The notes beneath the pieces were generated by a model that had not been told where the DNA came from, searched no databases, and saw only the letters and a program-made list of their open reading frames with translations. From Anniella stebbinsi (taxonomy: Eukaryota > Chordata > Lepidosauria > Squamata > Anniellidae): a stretch of DNA of 64,000 nt. Position numbers and translations under genes: made by a program. How positions within the stretch are numbered: position 1 is the first letter of the stretch; each line of letters begins with the position of its first letter. Where the stretch lies: the NCBI GenBank assembly GCA_029215795.1, contig JARDYH010000004.1, positions 32,740,001 through 32,804,000 of the forward strand, read 5' to 3'. Shown here one piece after another: positions 53,237-62,300 of this stretch.

Positions 53237-53754
53237 CTTGAATTCAGTGCTTCCAGGAAATACTGTAGTATGCATGCTCTTATGTTATGCAAAATTCCTC
53301 CCCCCTCCAAATCATTTGTGTAGCTTGAAAGCTGACACTCCTTGCTTAATGAACTTTGATGGATTATGGCTATTTCAAACCACTGGAATTTGTGTTGCAC
53401 TCTCCACACACCAGGGAAGGAGATGTCTGAAAGAAACTGTTGTGCAGCTCAAAATAGGCAAAAGAAATAAATCTGAGTTTTCAAGCTGGCTGGCAAGAAG
53501 CAGCATCGGGATGTGCAAAGGCATGCTGTTGATCTGAGGGTGGAGTGGGAATTAATTTTGCCTCTATGTGTGCATGTTTTTGTCTTCTGCACAACTTGTA
53601 TATTTGTAAATAGAGAGATATTACAAAAATACCATTAATCCAGTACCCCCTTCTAAAAAGGAAACTGTGATGCCACCCCTTGATCTTCCTTTATTTCTCT
53701 TATTAAATCAGAGGCTCCTAACCAAGGGGTATGGCTATCGAAATGCTGCCCACT
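53235..53754. other. No recognisable feature
   Basis: A 99-codon frame at 53238-53537 has no known motif. Confidence 0.4.
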
Positions 53755-54340
53755 GAATCTGTGACTCGGGACCCTTGTCTGGCCTCACAGCAGCCCAGCC
53801 CAGCACTTTATACTCACACCTTCCCTTCTGCTGCCAGCATTGAATCCTGTACCCTACCTCAGGTACTTCACAAAACACTCCAGTGTAAAACAAAAAGAAT
53901 GTTTATCAACAACAAGTAAAGTTATGCAGTTAAAGAACGTGATGGTTTCATCAGGTTCAAGCTTATTTGTTTCAGTACAGTTCCACATACAACCCTGCCT
54001 ACTCTACCCCCTAGACCACGCTATCTCTCCTTCCTTTACTCTGTTCCCCAAAATAGCAAAACACATTGTTCCTACACTAAATGTAGACCCTCCACAGACA
54101 AACTGCAGATCTCAACTAACTCTCTCTCACACATACAATCTCTCCTGCTTCCTTTAACTCCTCCCCCTCACTATTATCAACCAATCCAGACCTTTGAACC
54201 AATCAGTATTCACTTCACATTCTCTCCCCTCTCTCACTAGATTTACTTACTTACCAACCTTGTATCTGAAATCGCACAGCACATACATCTTAAAGGTAAA
54301 CATCATCAAACCATCACAAATACTTACATCATATAAATAA
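53755..54340 (-). other. Pyrimidine-rich block, possible LTR or transposon promoter on minus strand
   Basis: On the minus strand there are two ATTGG (reverse CCAAT) words, in CTGATTGGTTCAAAGG and TCTGGATTGGTTG, and a TATA-like GAGTATAAAGTGCTGGG. The strongly C/T-biased plus strand has few G. The combination suggests a regulatory block such as an LTR, but no ends, duplication or retroelement gene was found. Confidence 0.25.
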
Positions 54341-54385
54341 CTGGCAATGAACAGTAAAACATCACAGAAACCTATGTCAATTGAT

Positions 54386-54455
54386 GCAGAAGTACATTCT
54401 ACTGAATTCAATGGCACTTACTCCTAGGGAAATGTGTGTAGGATTGCAGACTGTG
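54386..54455. repeat. ACTTACTCCTAGG...GGATTGCAG MITE core
   Basis: ACTGAATTCAATGGCACTTA, CTCCTAGGGAAATGTGTGTA, GGATTGCAGAC: squamate short MITE group. Confidence 0.6.
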
Positions 54456-54567
54456 TGAAATGCTTCCACATGGGGAAATGGGAAATATAACAGGAATGCA
54501 CTCAATCACTGAATGATTTGGTGAAAAATCTTGGCCTCTTTGGTAGAGCAAATGAAATTGGAAGATC

Positions 54568-54681
54568 CAATAATGGAGATGCAAATATCCTTGTATTTTT
54601 TTTTAATCAGGGTACCTATAAAAACAATAATGGAGATGCAAATATCCTTGTATTTTTTTTTAATCAGGGTACCTATAAAAA
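54568..54681. repeat. 57-bp perfect tandem duplication
   Basis: The unit beginning CAATAATGGAGATGCAAATA and ending with GTACCTATAAAAA occurs twice with no difference seen, including the T-run in each. Confidence 0.95.
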
Positions 54682-55205
54682 CAATAACTGTTATCCCTAA
54701 AAAAAAAAAATCAAATGTAGAGGGTCATCAGATGAATGTTTTATAGCATGTTCATTACTGGCCACTCACAGATGTTTATGGGTCCTGTTGACGACGATGT
54801 CTGCCTCCCGTACGTTTTTCCGTCACAAAAAAGATCAGGAAAATCCAATGTTTTTGGCTGCAATGAAACTTGCTGCCATTTCCTGCTGTGTGCAGGAGAA
54901 GCAGTGCAATAAAACACCCACTGAATGTCACGTGGTCATTGCTTGCTTCCTGTTTCTTCCCTGTGTGAAGAAAGAGGAAGCTGCTTGCCCCTAATGTGGG
55001 ACAGAAGCATTAGGCAAAGTGACAGCGGGGAAATGCGATTCCCCTCCACCATGTCTGATATCCTCATAATTGAAATGTAAATCCTAGGCAGAGGTGTCTG
55101 CCCCCTCCCATGATTAGAAACATGGGAGGGGGAGAGCAGAGTTGAGCCTATTTGCCCCATCCCTTCCATCATACCTTCCAGCACAGGCTTCTATACATGT
55201 GACAT
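54682..55205. other. No recognisable feature
   Basis: Unique-looking; short frames only. Confidence 0.4.
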
Positions 55206-55256
55206 TTCTTCTTCTTCTTCTTCTTCTTCTTCTTCTTCTTCTTCTTCTTCTTCTTT
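55206..55256. repeat. (TTC)n microsatellite
   Basis: About seventeen TTC units; a homopyrimidine GAA/TTC tract. Confidence 0.95.
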
Positions 55257-55451
55257 AACAATTCTTTGATAGAAAAAAGACAAAACAATTCAAAACCAAG
55301 CATACCTCAGTTTGCAGGGTTCAAAGTGAGTCTCCCTTCACACTATTTCTTCCCTCCTTTTCTCCTGGTGTTGACATTAAAAACATAAACAGAGAAAAGG
55401 AAAGAAAGGGGACAAAGAAAGTAGGGGAGAAGTAGGGGAAGAAGGGAGAGA
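55257..55451. other. No recognisable feature; purine tract
   Basis: AGGAAAGAAAGGGGACAAAG-type purine run to 55451. Confidence 0.4.
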
Positions 55452-55823
55452 GGGGGGGCTCTTCACACAATACACTAACCCACAGTGAGTGGTTGAGTGT
55501 GGGTTGCTGTTAAACTGTCGGTTGTTGTTGTTGAAACGTGGGTTACCGTGTTGGCTGAATGCAATGCATTTTCTGCAGGGTGGCTTGTTAACCATGCAGT
55601 GTGGCTTGTTAACCACCTTGAACAACCCAGCAACAAACCAAGGTTCTCAAGGTGACTTGTTTCAGAAGAATAAGTCACACTGCATGGTTAACAAACCACC
55701 CTGTAGAAAATGTCCTGGGTTCAGACAATCCGTTACCCCACAGTTCGACAAATAACCCATGGTTGAACAACAATGCACACTTAACCACTGAGCGTGGTTT
55801 CGTGTGTTGTGTGAACAGCCCCA
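55452..55823. mobile_element. Palindromic MITE with TTCACACAATACAC ends
   Basis: GGGGCTCTTCACACAATACA to GTGTGTTGTGTGAACAGCCCC. Inverted blocks inside: GTGGCTTGTTAACCATGCAG with CTGCATGGTTAACAAACCAC, and AACCCACAGTG / CACTGAGCGTGG. AGA occurs at both edges (55449-55451, 55824-55826), a possible 3-bp duplication. Related in style to the AACACATTA group at 43743. The 133-codon minus frame (55662-56063) merely crosses it. Confidence 0.7.
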
Positions 55824-56739
55824 GAGGCCATGACAAAAAATAGAGCTGTATTCATCCAAAGCTTCCAACAATTCTTCCCAAATGTTCATGAATACATCAG
55901 GAGTTCCCTTCCCTCTATGTATGACTCTTCCCTGAGTCACCAAATCAAACATATCATCAAGCCATCTGTCCTTGGCTGGAGAGGGGGTGGATCTTGGCTT
56001 TTCACTCTTTTTAACACAAATATTTAGCCAGAAATGTAGCACAGTGCAACTTGCCCATTTCATATTTTAGAGTGTCCCCAGCTTATTGGTATAATCTGTT
56101 CTAACGAGTATGGGAAAATGACTGAACTCTGTCTGATCTTGCAAGTTGATATATATGAGAGTTGGTAGCTTGGGTCTTTCAAATGAACAGATAGCTGTCA
56201 ATTTCAAAACAAGACCGGTCAATGGAGAGGAAGGAAGCATCGAAATCAGATTCCTACTTCCAGTTCTCTGTAGGTGTTTTTGGTTTTCTTTTTAAAATGT
56301 TTCTCAGCTTCTTTAGCATTTATGATGAAGTGGTTCCGGTGAATCGTTTTTGGAGCACAGTTCTCCATGAGCAACGTCTTTTCACTGCAGAAGAAACATG
56401 TGTCACTTACACATTTTGCATTTATTCCACATCTGCTATACAGAAAATGCCAATTTATTTCCATTTAAGCCATTTTGAAACAAGTGCATCATTACAGTCC
56501 AGCATTATCAATAATACATTGCACATCTGTTTAAATTTGTAGTGGAAAATATGCAGACTGCTACATTATTTCTTCCATTTCAGTGGTAACAGATTGCAGT
56601 GTCTATGATCTACTACACTGTCTGGGAGCAGAAGAGAGAGGAACACCTACTAATGTTGAATTACATCCTGCAGAATGGACATCCTGAGCAAGGACAGCAG
56701 AAAGAAGTGTTGGTTTTCTAAATTTTAAGTAGGGTAGCA

Positions 56740-56742
<3 letters not shown>
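55824..56742. other. No recognisable feature
   Basis: Frames at 56222-56542 (+) and 56246-56464 (-) oppose one another without a motif. Confidence 0.4.

Positions 56743-56776
<34 letters not shown>
56743..56776. repeat. (AG)n microsatellite
   Basis: About sixteen GA dinucleotides. Confidence 0.95.
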
Positions 56777-56777
<1 letters not shown>

Positions 56778-56878
56778 ACTATGCAGTTCTGCAATGCTGA
56801 AAATGTTATCTCCGTAGGCTCTGGCTACTTCCACTTTGGGCTCTCACCTCACCCAACATAGCATGCATCCCTCAGCAT

Positions 56879-57071
56879 CAGTGGAGGCTGATGGCTCAGA
56901 TATCATTGGGCGGTGAATCCACCCCATGTTTCAGTCCGAACCAGGCAGAACTCTAAAGGAGCTATCCAACATGCTTCACTTTGGATAGCTCCTTCAGAGT
57001 TCTGACTGGTTTTGACTGAAACCTGTGATGGATTCACCACCCACTGACATCGGAGCCACCAGCTTCCACTG
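56879..57071. mobile_element. Palindromic hAT-like MITE, CAGTGGAGGCTG ends
   Basis: CAGTGGAGGCTGATGGCTCA to GGAGCCACCAGCTTCCACTG, 193 bp. The inner arms GCAGAACTCTAAAGGAGCTA and TAGCTCCTTCAGAGTTCTG pair. Flanking 8-mers CTCAGCAT and CTCAGCAC differ at the last base, fitting an 8-bp duplication. Decayed copy at 42177-42300. Confidence 0.8.
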
Positions 57072-57264
57072 CTCAGCACATCACCCCAGGGAAAATGTGA
57101 ACCTCAAAAGAAAAGGTTCCTCACCTCATTCTAATGTATACAAATTCTCAAGATGCTGAATTGTTTGGCAGGTACTAGATGCCATATTTTTGTGACAACT
57201 CTGTAGTTAATTTATGGTAAAATGTCTACTCATCACCTATTTAGAAAACCCTCAAAACACTTTA
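57072..57264. other. No recognisable feature
   Basis: Short unique stretch. Confidence 0.35.
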
Positions 57265-57265
57265 C

Positions 57266-57313
<48 letters not shown>
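57265..57313. repeat. (AAT)n microsatellite
   Basis: About sixteen AAT/ATA units. Confidence 0.95.
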
Positions 57314-57316
57314 TCC

Positions 57317-57497
57317 TATTCAACACTACTGCTAATGTAAATTACATTGTGCTAATGTAAGCAACCTCTTGTGCAATACCAATATTGTTCAGTAGCACAG
57401 TGAGATTCCCTGGATGCCAGCAAACAGTACTGGGATTGTGTTAGATGTTGTTTATGCTAGCAAAATGTAATTTATGTCAGTGATAGTGTTGGATAAG
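57317..57497. mobile_element. Palindromic MITE (uninterrupted relative of 10429-11287)
   Basis: TATTCAACACTACTGCTAAT, GTAAATTACATTGTGCTAAT, then AGCAAAATGTAATTTATGTC and AGTGATAGTGTTGGATAAG. Serves as the empty site for the 10488 insertion. Confidence 0.7.
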
Positions 57498-57964
57498 ATA
57501 CTTGACCAAACATTAAACTCAAGCATGGCATCATGGCATGATCTACAAACTTTAATTTTTTTTAAAAAAAATAATCTTAAAGTAGCAGGAACTCAAAATA
57601 GAAACTTCAATTTACTTCAATTTACTTACTTGCGCTAAACAACTGATGGGTTTTCTTTAAGTCTTGCATCCAAGGCACAAGAGAGACATGCACAGATGGG
57701 GTTCTTGGGAACAATTTTCCAGAGGATTGGTGTAACTACTAGAGAAAACCCTGTAAAGTCTAGTTCGCAACCATTGAATTTATCTCCAAAAATGATTGCA
57801 GCAGATAATGACAGTTCCTACCAACACAGAACCTACACAGTTGTTGTAGCAAGGTTGTGGAGCAAATTAATGGATTTAAGAAAGGAACATGAAAGTGGAG
57901 GACTCCCAAGATGTCAACCAGCCAAAAAAAAAGATGAAGAAGCTTTTGGCCTAAAAAAAACTGA
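57498..57964. other. No recognisable gene
   Basis: A 91-codon frame at 57696-57971 begins in unique DNA and runs into the next MITE; no motif recognised. Confidence 0.4.
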
Positions 57965-58126
57965 AGCCTGATCTACACCAAGCAGGATATAGAGGTATGA
58001 AAGCGGTATATAAAAGGCAGGAACCATACTACTGCTTTATAGTGGTATTGAAGTGCACTGACAACTGTTGGGGCCTATTGACACATACCATATACCACTA
58101 TATCCTGCTTGGTGTAGATTTGGCCT
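57965..58126. mobile_element. GATCTACACCAAGCAGGATATA MITE
   Basis: AGCCTGATCTACACCAAGCA to TGCTTGGTGTAGATTTGGCC, with GTGCACTGACAACTGTTGGG inside. Internally shortened compared with 46560-46805. Confidence 0.75.
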
Positions 58127-58149
58127 GAGACTAAGGACTATTTCAAATT

Positions 58150-58266
58150 TGCTACACTTGATTATTGGGAAAGGCCCCTGTCTGAACCTCTGGAGAGCTA
58201 CTCCCAGATGATATTGCGCTAGATGTACCAATGATCTGATTTCGTATAAGGCAGCTTCATATCCCT
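58150..58266 (+). mobile_element. tRNA-Ala-like SINE, 5'-truncated
   Basis: CCCCTGTCTGAACCTCTGGA, GATGATATTGCGCTAGATGT, ACCAATGATCTGATTTCGTA, TAAGGCAGCTTCATATCC: second half of the SINE seen complete at 40075-40290. Confidence 0.65.
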
Positions 58267-59344
58267 ATCCAGTCTTTTCTAGAAAACATCCAAGAAACAA
58301 GTTCCTCACCTTCCCTGGATAACCTACTTAATGTTGAAGCTAGACCTACTTTCCCATTGTTTAAACTTTGTGCAACTTTAAATCTAATGATACTGCTTTT
58401 GTTACAGGCAATTAGAAGAATCAACTTTGGACAATTTGAAGAGATTTTGAAAAACTAATTTGAATCAAAATCCATGGTGCCATTTTATGACGTCCCTTTT
58501 GAGAGAACAAATGCATCTCAATGTGTTTTATTATTTCAAATCATTCCATTGAGCATTTCATGAGCAAATGAATTAAAAGTGGAAATCTGTGTGTTTAATG
58601 TTCTGTTGCTTGCCAGGTGTTTGCTTTTACAGTCCATTGGGATGGAAAGGAGCAGGCTGTGTTTTTCCCTGTAGGTAAAAACCAATAAGCAGATCTGGCA
58701 CTCCACCCCTCCCAAACCTCTATATATTGGGTGGGAAAGAAGGATTTCCCTCCAGGAAAAAGGAAAGTAGCGTATAAAAATGAACATTTGTTTCAGAAGA
58801 ATAACTATATTCATCCAATAACTCTTGTTTTAGTTCCAGCAAAATACAACCCCTTTTTGTCAGCTACTCACCACAACTTTGTTTCTGCTGAATTATTGAG
58901 ACATTAAAGACATTTTCCCTGCCAGTTTGGCTCATGGAAAAATGTTAAGTGCATGAAGGCATCTTATATTTCACCTGACCCTTAGATTATCAGTAAGCAA
59001 AGCAGCAACAGCAGGGCTGCTTTTAGCAGGGATAGAGTGGGGGCTTTTTAAAATCTTTTGAGATTCTTTCCCCCATTGTTCATGTTTGGAGTTTGGAACA
59101 AGTGTTGAATGATTGGGAAAAAACACCCAATCAGATATTTATTGCTTTATGAAGAATGGATTGCTCTTATTATCAGTGGAAGTAGTTTGACAGTTCTGCT
59201 GAAAATTGGGATTAGCTAAACACCTGCACATCCCATCAGCTGGAATTTCTGCAGTGAGATGTCCTAAACGGTTATTTCTGGATGAAATGTCATGTCTTAC
59301 AGTGGATGGTCTGTTTCACTTGTTCCAAAATGAAGAATGTAATG
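58267..59344. other. No recognisable feature
   Basis: About 1.1 kb AT-rich, no repeat or gene identified. Confidence 0.4.
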
Positions 59345-59663
59345 TAGGCTGACCATATGAAAAGGAGGACAGGACTCATGTAACTTTAACAGTTGTAGAG
59401 AAAAGGGAATTTCAGCCAGTGTTATTTGTATGCAATTAGTTCCTGGTGAAATTCCCTCTTCACCACAGCAGTTAAAGTTACAGGGGCCCTGCCTTCTTTT
59501 GTATATGGTCACTCTAGTATAGTGCCTGCAACTTTAACTGTTGCGATGAAGAGGGGATTTCACCAGGAACTAATTGCATACAAATGACACTGGCTGAAAT
59601 TCCCTTTTCTCTACAACTGTTAAAGTTACATGAGCTCTGTCCTCCTTTTCATATGGTCAGCCT
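59345..59663. mobile_element. Palindromic hAT-like MITE, copy 8 (subfamily A), exact TSD
   Basis: TAGGCTGACCATATGAAAAG to CTTTTCATATGGTCAGCCT, 319 bp. Exact 8-bp direct repeat ATGTAATG on both sides (59337-59344, 59664-59671). Spacer TATATGGTCACTCTAGTATAG, same orientation as copy 1. Confidence 0.93.
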
Positions 59664-59697
59664 ATGTAATGCATAAGGGGAAGTCTGCACTCATTCA

Positions 59698-60225
59698 GAG
59701 CCAGTGTGGTGTAGTGGTTAGAGCATTGGACTGGGACTTGGGAGATTTGGGTTCTAGTTCCCACTCAGCCATAAAAAGGCTGACCAGATAAAATCCAGGT
59801 CAGGGCTCATGTAACTTTAACAGTTGTAGAGAAAAGGGAATTTCAGCCAGTGTCATTTGTATGCAATTAGTTCCTGGTGATATTCCCTCTTCATCACAAC
59901 AATTAAAGGTGCAGGCACTATACTAGAGTGACCATATACAAAAGAAGGCAGGGCCCATGCAACTTTAACAGTTGTGATGAAGAAGGAATTTCACCAGAAA
60001 CTAATTGCATACAAATGACACTGGCTGAAATTCCCTTTTCTCTACAACTGTTAAAGTTACATGAGTCCTGACCTGGATTTTACCTGGTCACCCTAGCCCT
60101 AAAGCTCACTGGGTGACTCTCAGCCTAACCTACCTCACAGGGTTGTTGTGAGGATAAAATGGAGAGGAGAAGGACCATGTAAGATGCAGCAGGAAAAAGG
60201 CAGGATATAAATGTAAAAATAAATA
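59698..60225 (+). mobile_element. Sauria-type SINE split by a MITE
   Basis: GAGCCAGTGTGGTGTAGTGG, GGTTCTAGTTCCCACTCAGC, then after the insert CTCACTGGGTGACTCTCAGC, CCTACCTCACAGGGTTGTTG, CAGGATATAAATGTAAAAAT. CATTCA flanks the SINE on both sides (before 59698 and after the AAATA tail), a plausible target-site duplication. Confidence 0.92.
59776..60095. mobile_element. Palindromic hAT-like MITE, copy 9, inside a SINE
   Basis: AAGGCTGACCAGATAAAATC to GATTTTACCTGGTCACCCTA, 320 bp; the first T is changed to A. Flanking 8-mers GCCATAAA (59768-59775) and GCCCTAAA (60096-60103) differ at one base. Spacer CTATACTAGAGTGACCATA. Confidence 0.92.
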
Positions 60226-60392
60226 CATTCAAAGATATGTGTTTCTTCTTTAGTGTGCAGTAGCTTCTCTCTCTCGCATACATCTCCATTTATATCCACA
60301 TACATGTTCACACCACTAGGTGCACAAATGTCAGACTTGCACCACCCACGTGATTCACATGTCATGCTCATAGTTGTATAATGTATCCCTGG
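60226..60392. other. No recognisable feature
   Basis: Short unique stretch with the third MITE inserted at its end. Confidence 0.35.
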
Positions 60393-60711
60393 TAGGGTGA
60401 CCATATGGAAAGGAAGACAGGGATTCTGTGCCTTTAAACAATTGCATAGAAAAGGGAACTTTAGCAGTGTCATTTGTATGCATGCAGCACCTGGTGAAAT
60501 CCTCCCTTCATCACAGCAGTTAAAGCTGCAGGAGCTATACTAGTGTGACCAGATACAAAAGAGGGCAGGGCTTCTGCAGCTTTAACTATTATGGTGAAGG
60601 GGGATTTCACCAGGTGCTGCATGCATACACATGACACCTGCTGAAATTCCATTTTCTATATGACTGTTAAAGATACAGGAGCCCTGTCCTCCTTTCCATA
60701 TGGTCATCTTA
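60393..60711. mobile_element. Palindromic hAT-like MITE, copy 10 (subfamily B), exact TSD
   Basis: TAGGGTGACCATATGGAAAG to CTTTCCATATGGTCATCTTA, 319 bp. Exact 8-bp direct repeat ATCCCTGG on both sides (60385-60392, 60712-60719). Spacer CTATACTAGTGTGACCAGA. Confidence 0.95.
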
Positions 60712-60806
60712 ATCCCTGGCATCCCCACATAGGACCGGAAACCTGGTCCTATGTGTCTGAAAAGCTGGAGGGGCACTGCTAGTCAGTGTAGACAACTGTG
60801 GGATAA

Positions 60807-61245
60807 GTAGATGATTCTTTCCACATGATTTGCATGTAAAAGTCACAGGTTGGATACGCAGCATCTCTAATTGGGGTGGGAAATGCTTGCCTGAAACCCT
60901 TGGAGAGCCACTGCTAGTTAGTGTAGGCAAGGGGTGGGCAACACAAGCTCTGCAGGCCTCATGCACTACTCCCTGGCCTGTCCCCTGCCAAATTTCAAGT
61001 TAAAGCCTTGATTTGAAGCTGAATTTGGCCTTTTTAAGGCAACTGTTGCTGTTTGCCACCAAAATTCGGCAGCAACCACCAATTGTTTTGCTGCTGCCAT
61101 CACTGGATTTTAGCAGCATGCAGCAGCAGGGATGCAGCTTCTGGGAGGCTGAAATTGGTCCTCACTGCCCCCCACATGTTACCCACTCCCAGTGTAGAAT
61201 ATATGGCACTAAATGAACCAATGGTTTGACTTGGTATAAGGTTCT
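60807..61245 (+). mobile_element. tRNA-Ala-like SINE split by a hAT MITE
   Basis: GATTTGCATGTAAAAGTCAC, AGGTTGGATACGCAGCATCT, TGCCTGAAACCCTTGGAGAG, CTGCTAGTTAGTGTAGG, then after the insert AATATATGGCACTAAATGAA, CCAATGGTTTGACTTGGTAT and AAGG. Order matches the SINE at 40075-40290. Confidence 0.7.
60928..61190. mobile_element. hAT-like MITE inside a SINE
   Basis: CAAGGGGTGGGCAACACAAG to ATGTTACCCACTCCC: inverted GGGGTGGGCAAC / GTTACCCACTCCC. Flanking 8-mers AGTGTAGG and AGTGTAGA differ at one base. 263 bp; interior has CAGCAGCAGG-like and AATTTCAAGTTAAAGCC words. Same general type as 20297-20427. Confidence 0.75.
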
Positions 61246-61800
61246 GTCTATGATGGTGGAAGATTCCTTTTGAGTCACCGTCTGCCTCTGGCGTGACCCA
61301 TACCTATATGGTATGGGTCACAATTTCTCATTGAGCAGGATAATTGGTGTCCTGGTGCAGATTTGTGTCTGGAATCCTTAGGCAGGGTACCTGTAAGGGA
61401 TTCTGGGAACTTTGTTCATTCCCTAACCCACAACCGTCAAATGCATAGAAAGAAAAGTTCACTATCTTAAAGGGTTCCCTATCAATTGCCTTCCTTTCCA
61501 TTAGCCTGAGCCGTAATCATGATGACGACATTCAACAAGCAGATCCATTTTTGGTTCATCTTATATTCATTTCACCAGTTCAAATGCTTTCTAAGAGCTA
61601 AGAGTTTTGCTTCTATTGAAGTTAGTTTTGGCTTCCCTAGTCATGGAGCTTCCCCCCCCTCCCCTCATTTCTTGACCTCATATGACATGAACAGCAAATC
61701 CTGCCTCTGAATTGATCCAGGCTTCCGCATCATAAACTGCTACCTGGTACACAGACAGCTCCCTGCTCCAGCAGTCTTTATGGGATTCTCTCATTGTGGC
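61246..61800. other. No recognisable feature
   Basis: Nothing identified; CATACCTATATGGTATGGGT near 61299 is a small inverted repeat. Confidence 0.35.
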
Positions 61801-62300
61801 GCCTTATTCTGTGTTTCTTAAATGGCTTTGTGTCCCCTATTGCTCGTTAGCAGTCTGAGGAACAGCTTTTATATATTCATCTATTAAACAAATTAAAGAC
61901 AGTGAGGGAACTTAAAGCCATATCCAGCTGCTTGCAAATCTTCAGTTTCAACATTAAACTTTTATTTAATGTGCACGGGTGTTTTAATAAAGCAAAGCCT
62001 TATTTTGGAGGGGGAGAAATCAGGTACCTGTGACTGTAGAAAGTGAGGTTATCAAAATATACTGGCTAAATGAGAACATTTAACGACTGAAAATTTATCA
62101 GCCACATCTCAGTCATAATGCAAAGCACCTATTGTCATGCAAGGAGCTTGCTTTCAGAGTCTGTCTCAAAGACCAGGTTTATGAAGCAAATAAACACTTT
62201 TTGTGCTCCTTGGAGATTTGAAAGCCTTATTATGATTTAGCACAAATTCCTCGGAAGGAGGCTAATTGTTCAAGAATCAAGTGCTCAGGACAACCAGTTC
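61801..62300. other. Possible conserved noncoding element
   Basis: Repeat-free AT-rich DNA (for example ATTGTCATGCAAGGAGCTTG, TTATTATGATTTAGCACAAA, GGAGGCTAATTGTTCAAG) that reads like ancient noncoding sequence. Not testable here. Confidence 0.25.

Noticed and set aside
57696..57971. 91-codon Lys-rich frame as an exon
   Set aside because: No recognisable domain, and it ends in a MITE.
2766..60711. Regularly recurring palindromic units as a CRISPR array
   Set aside because: The copies are kilobases apart, carry target-site duplications, and the genome is vertebrate.
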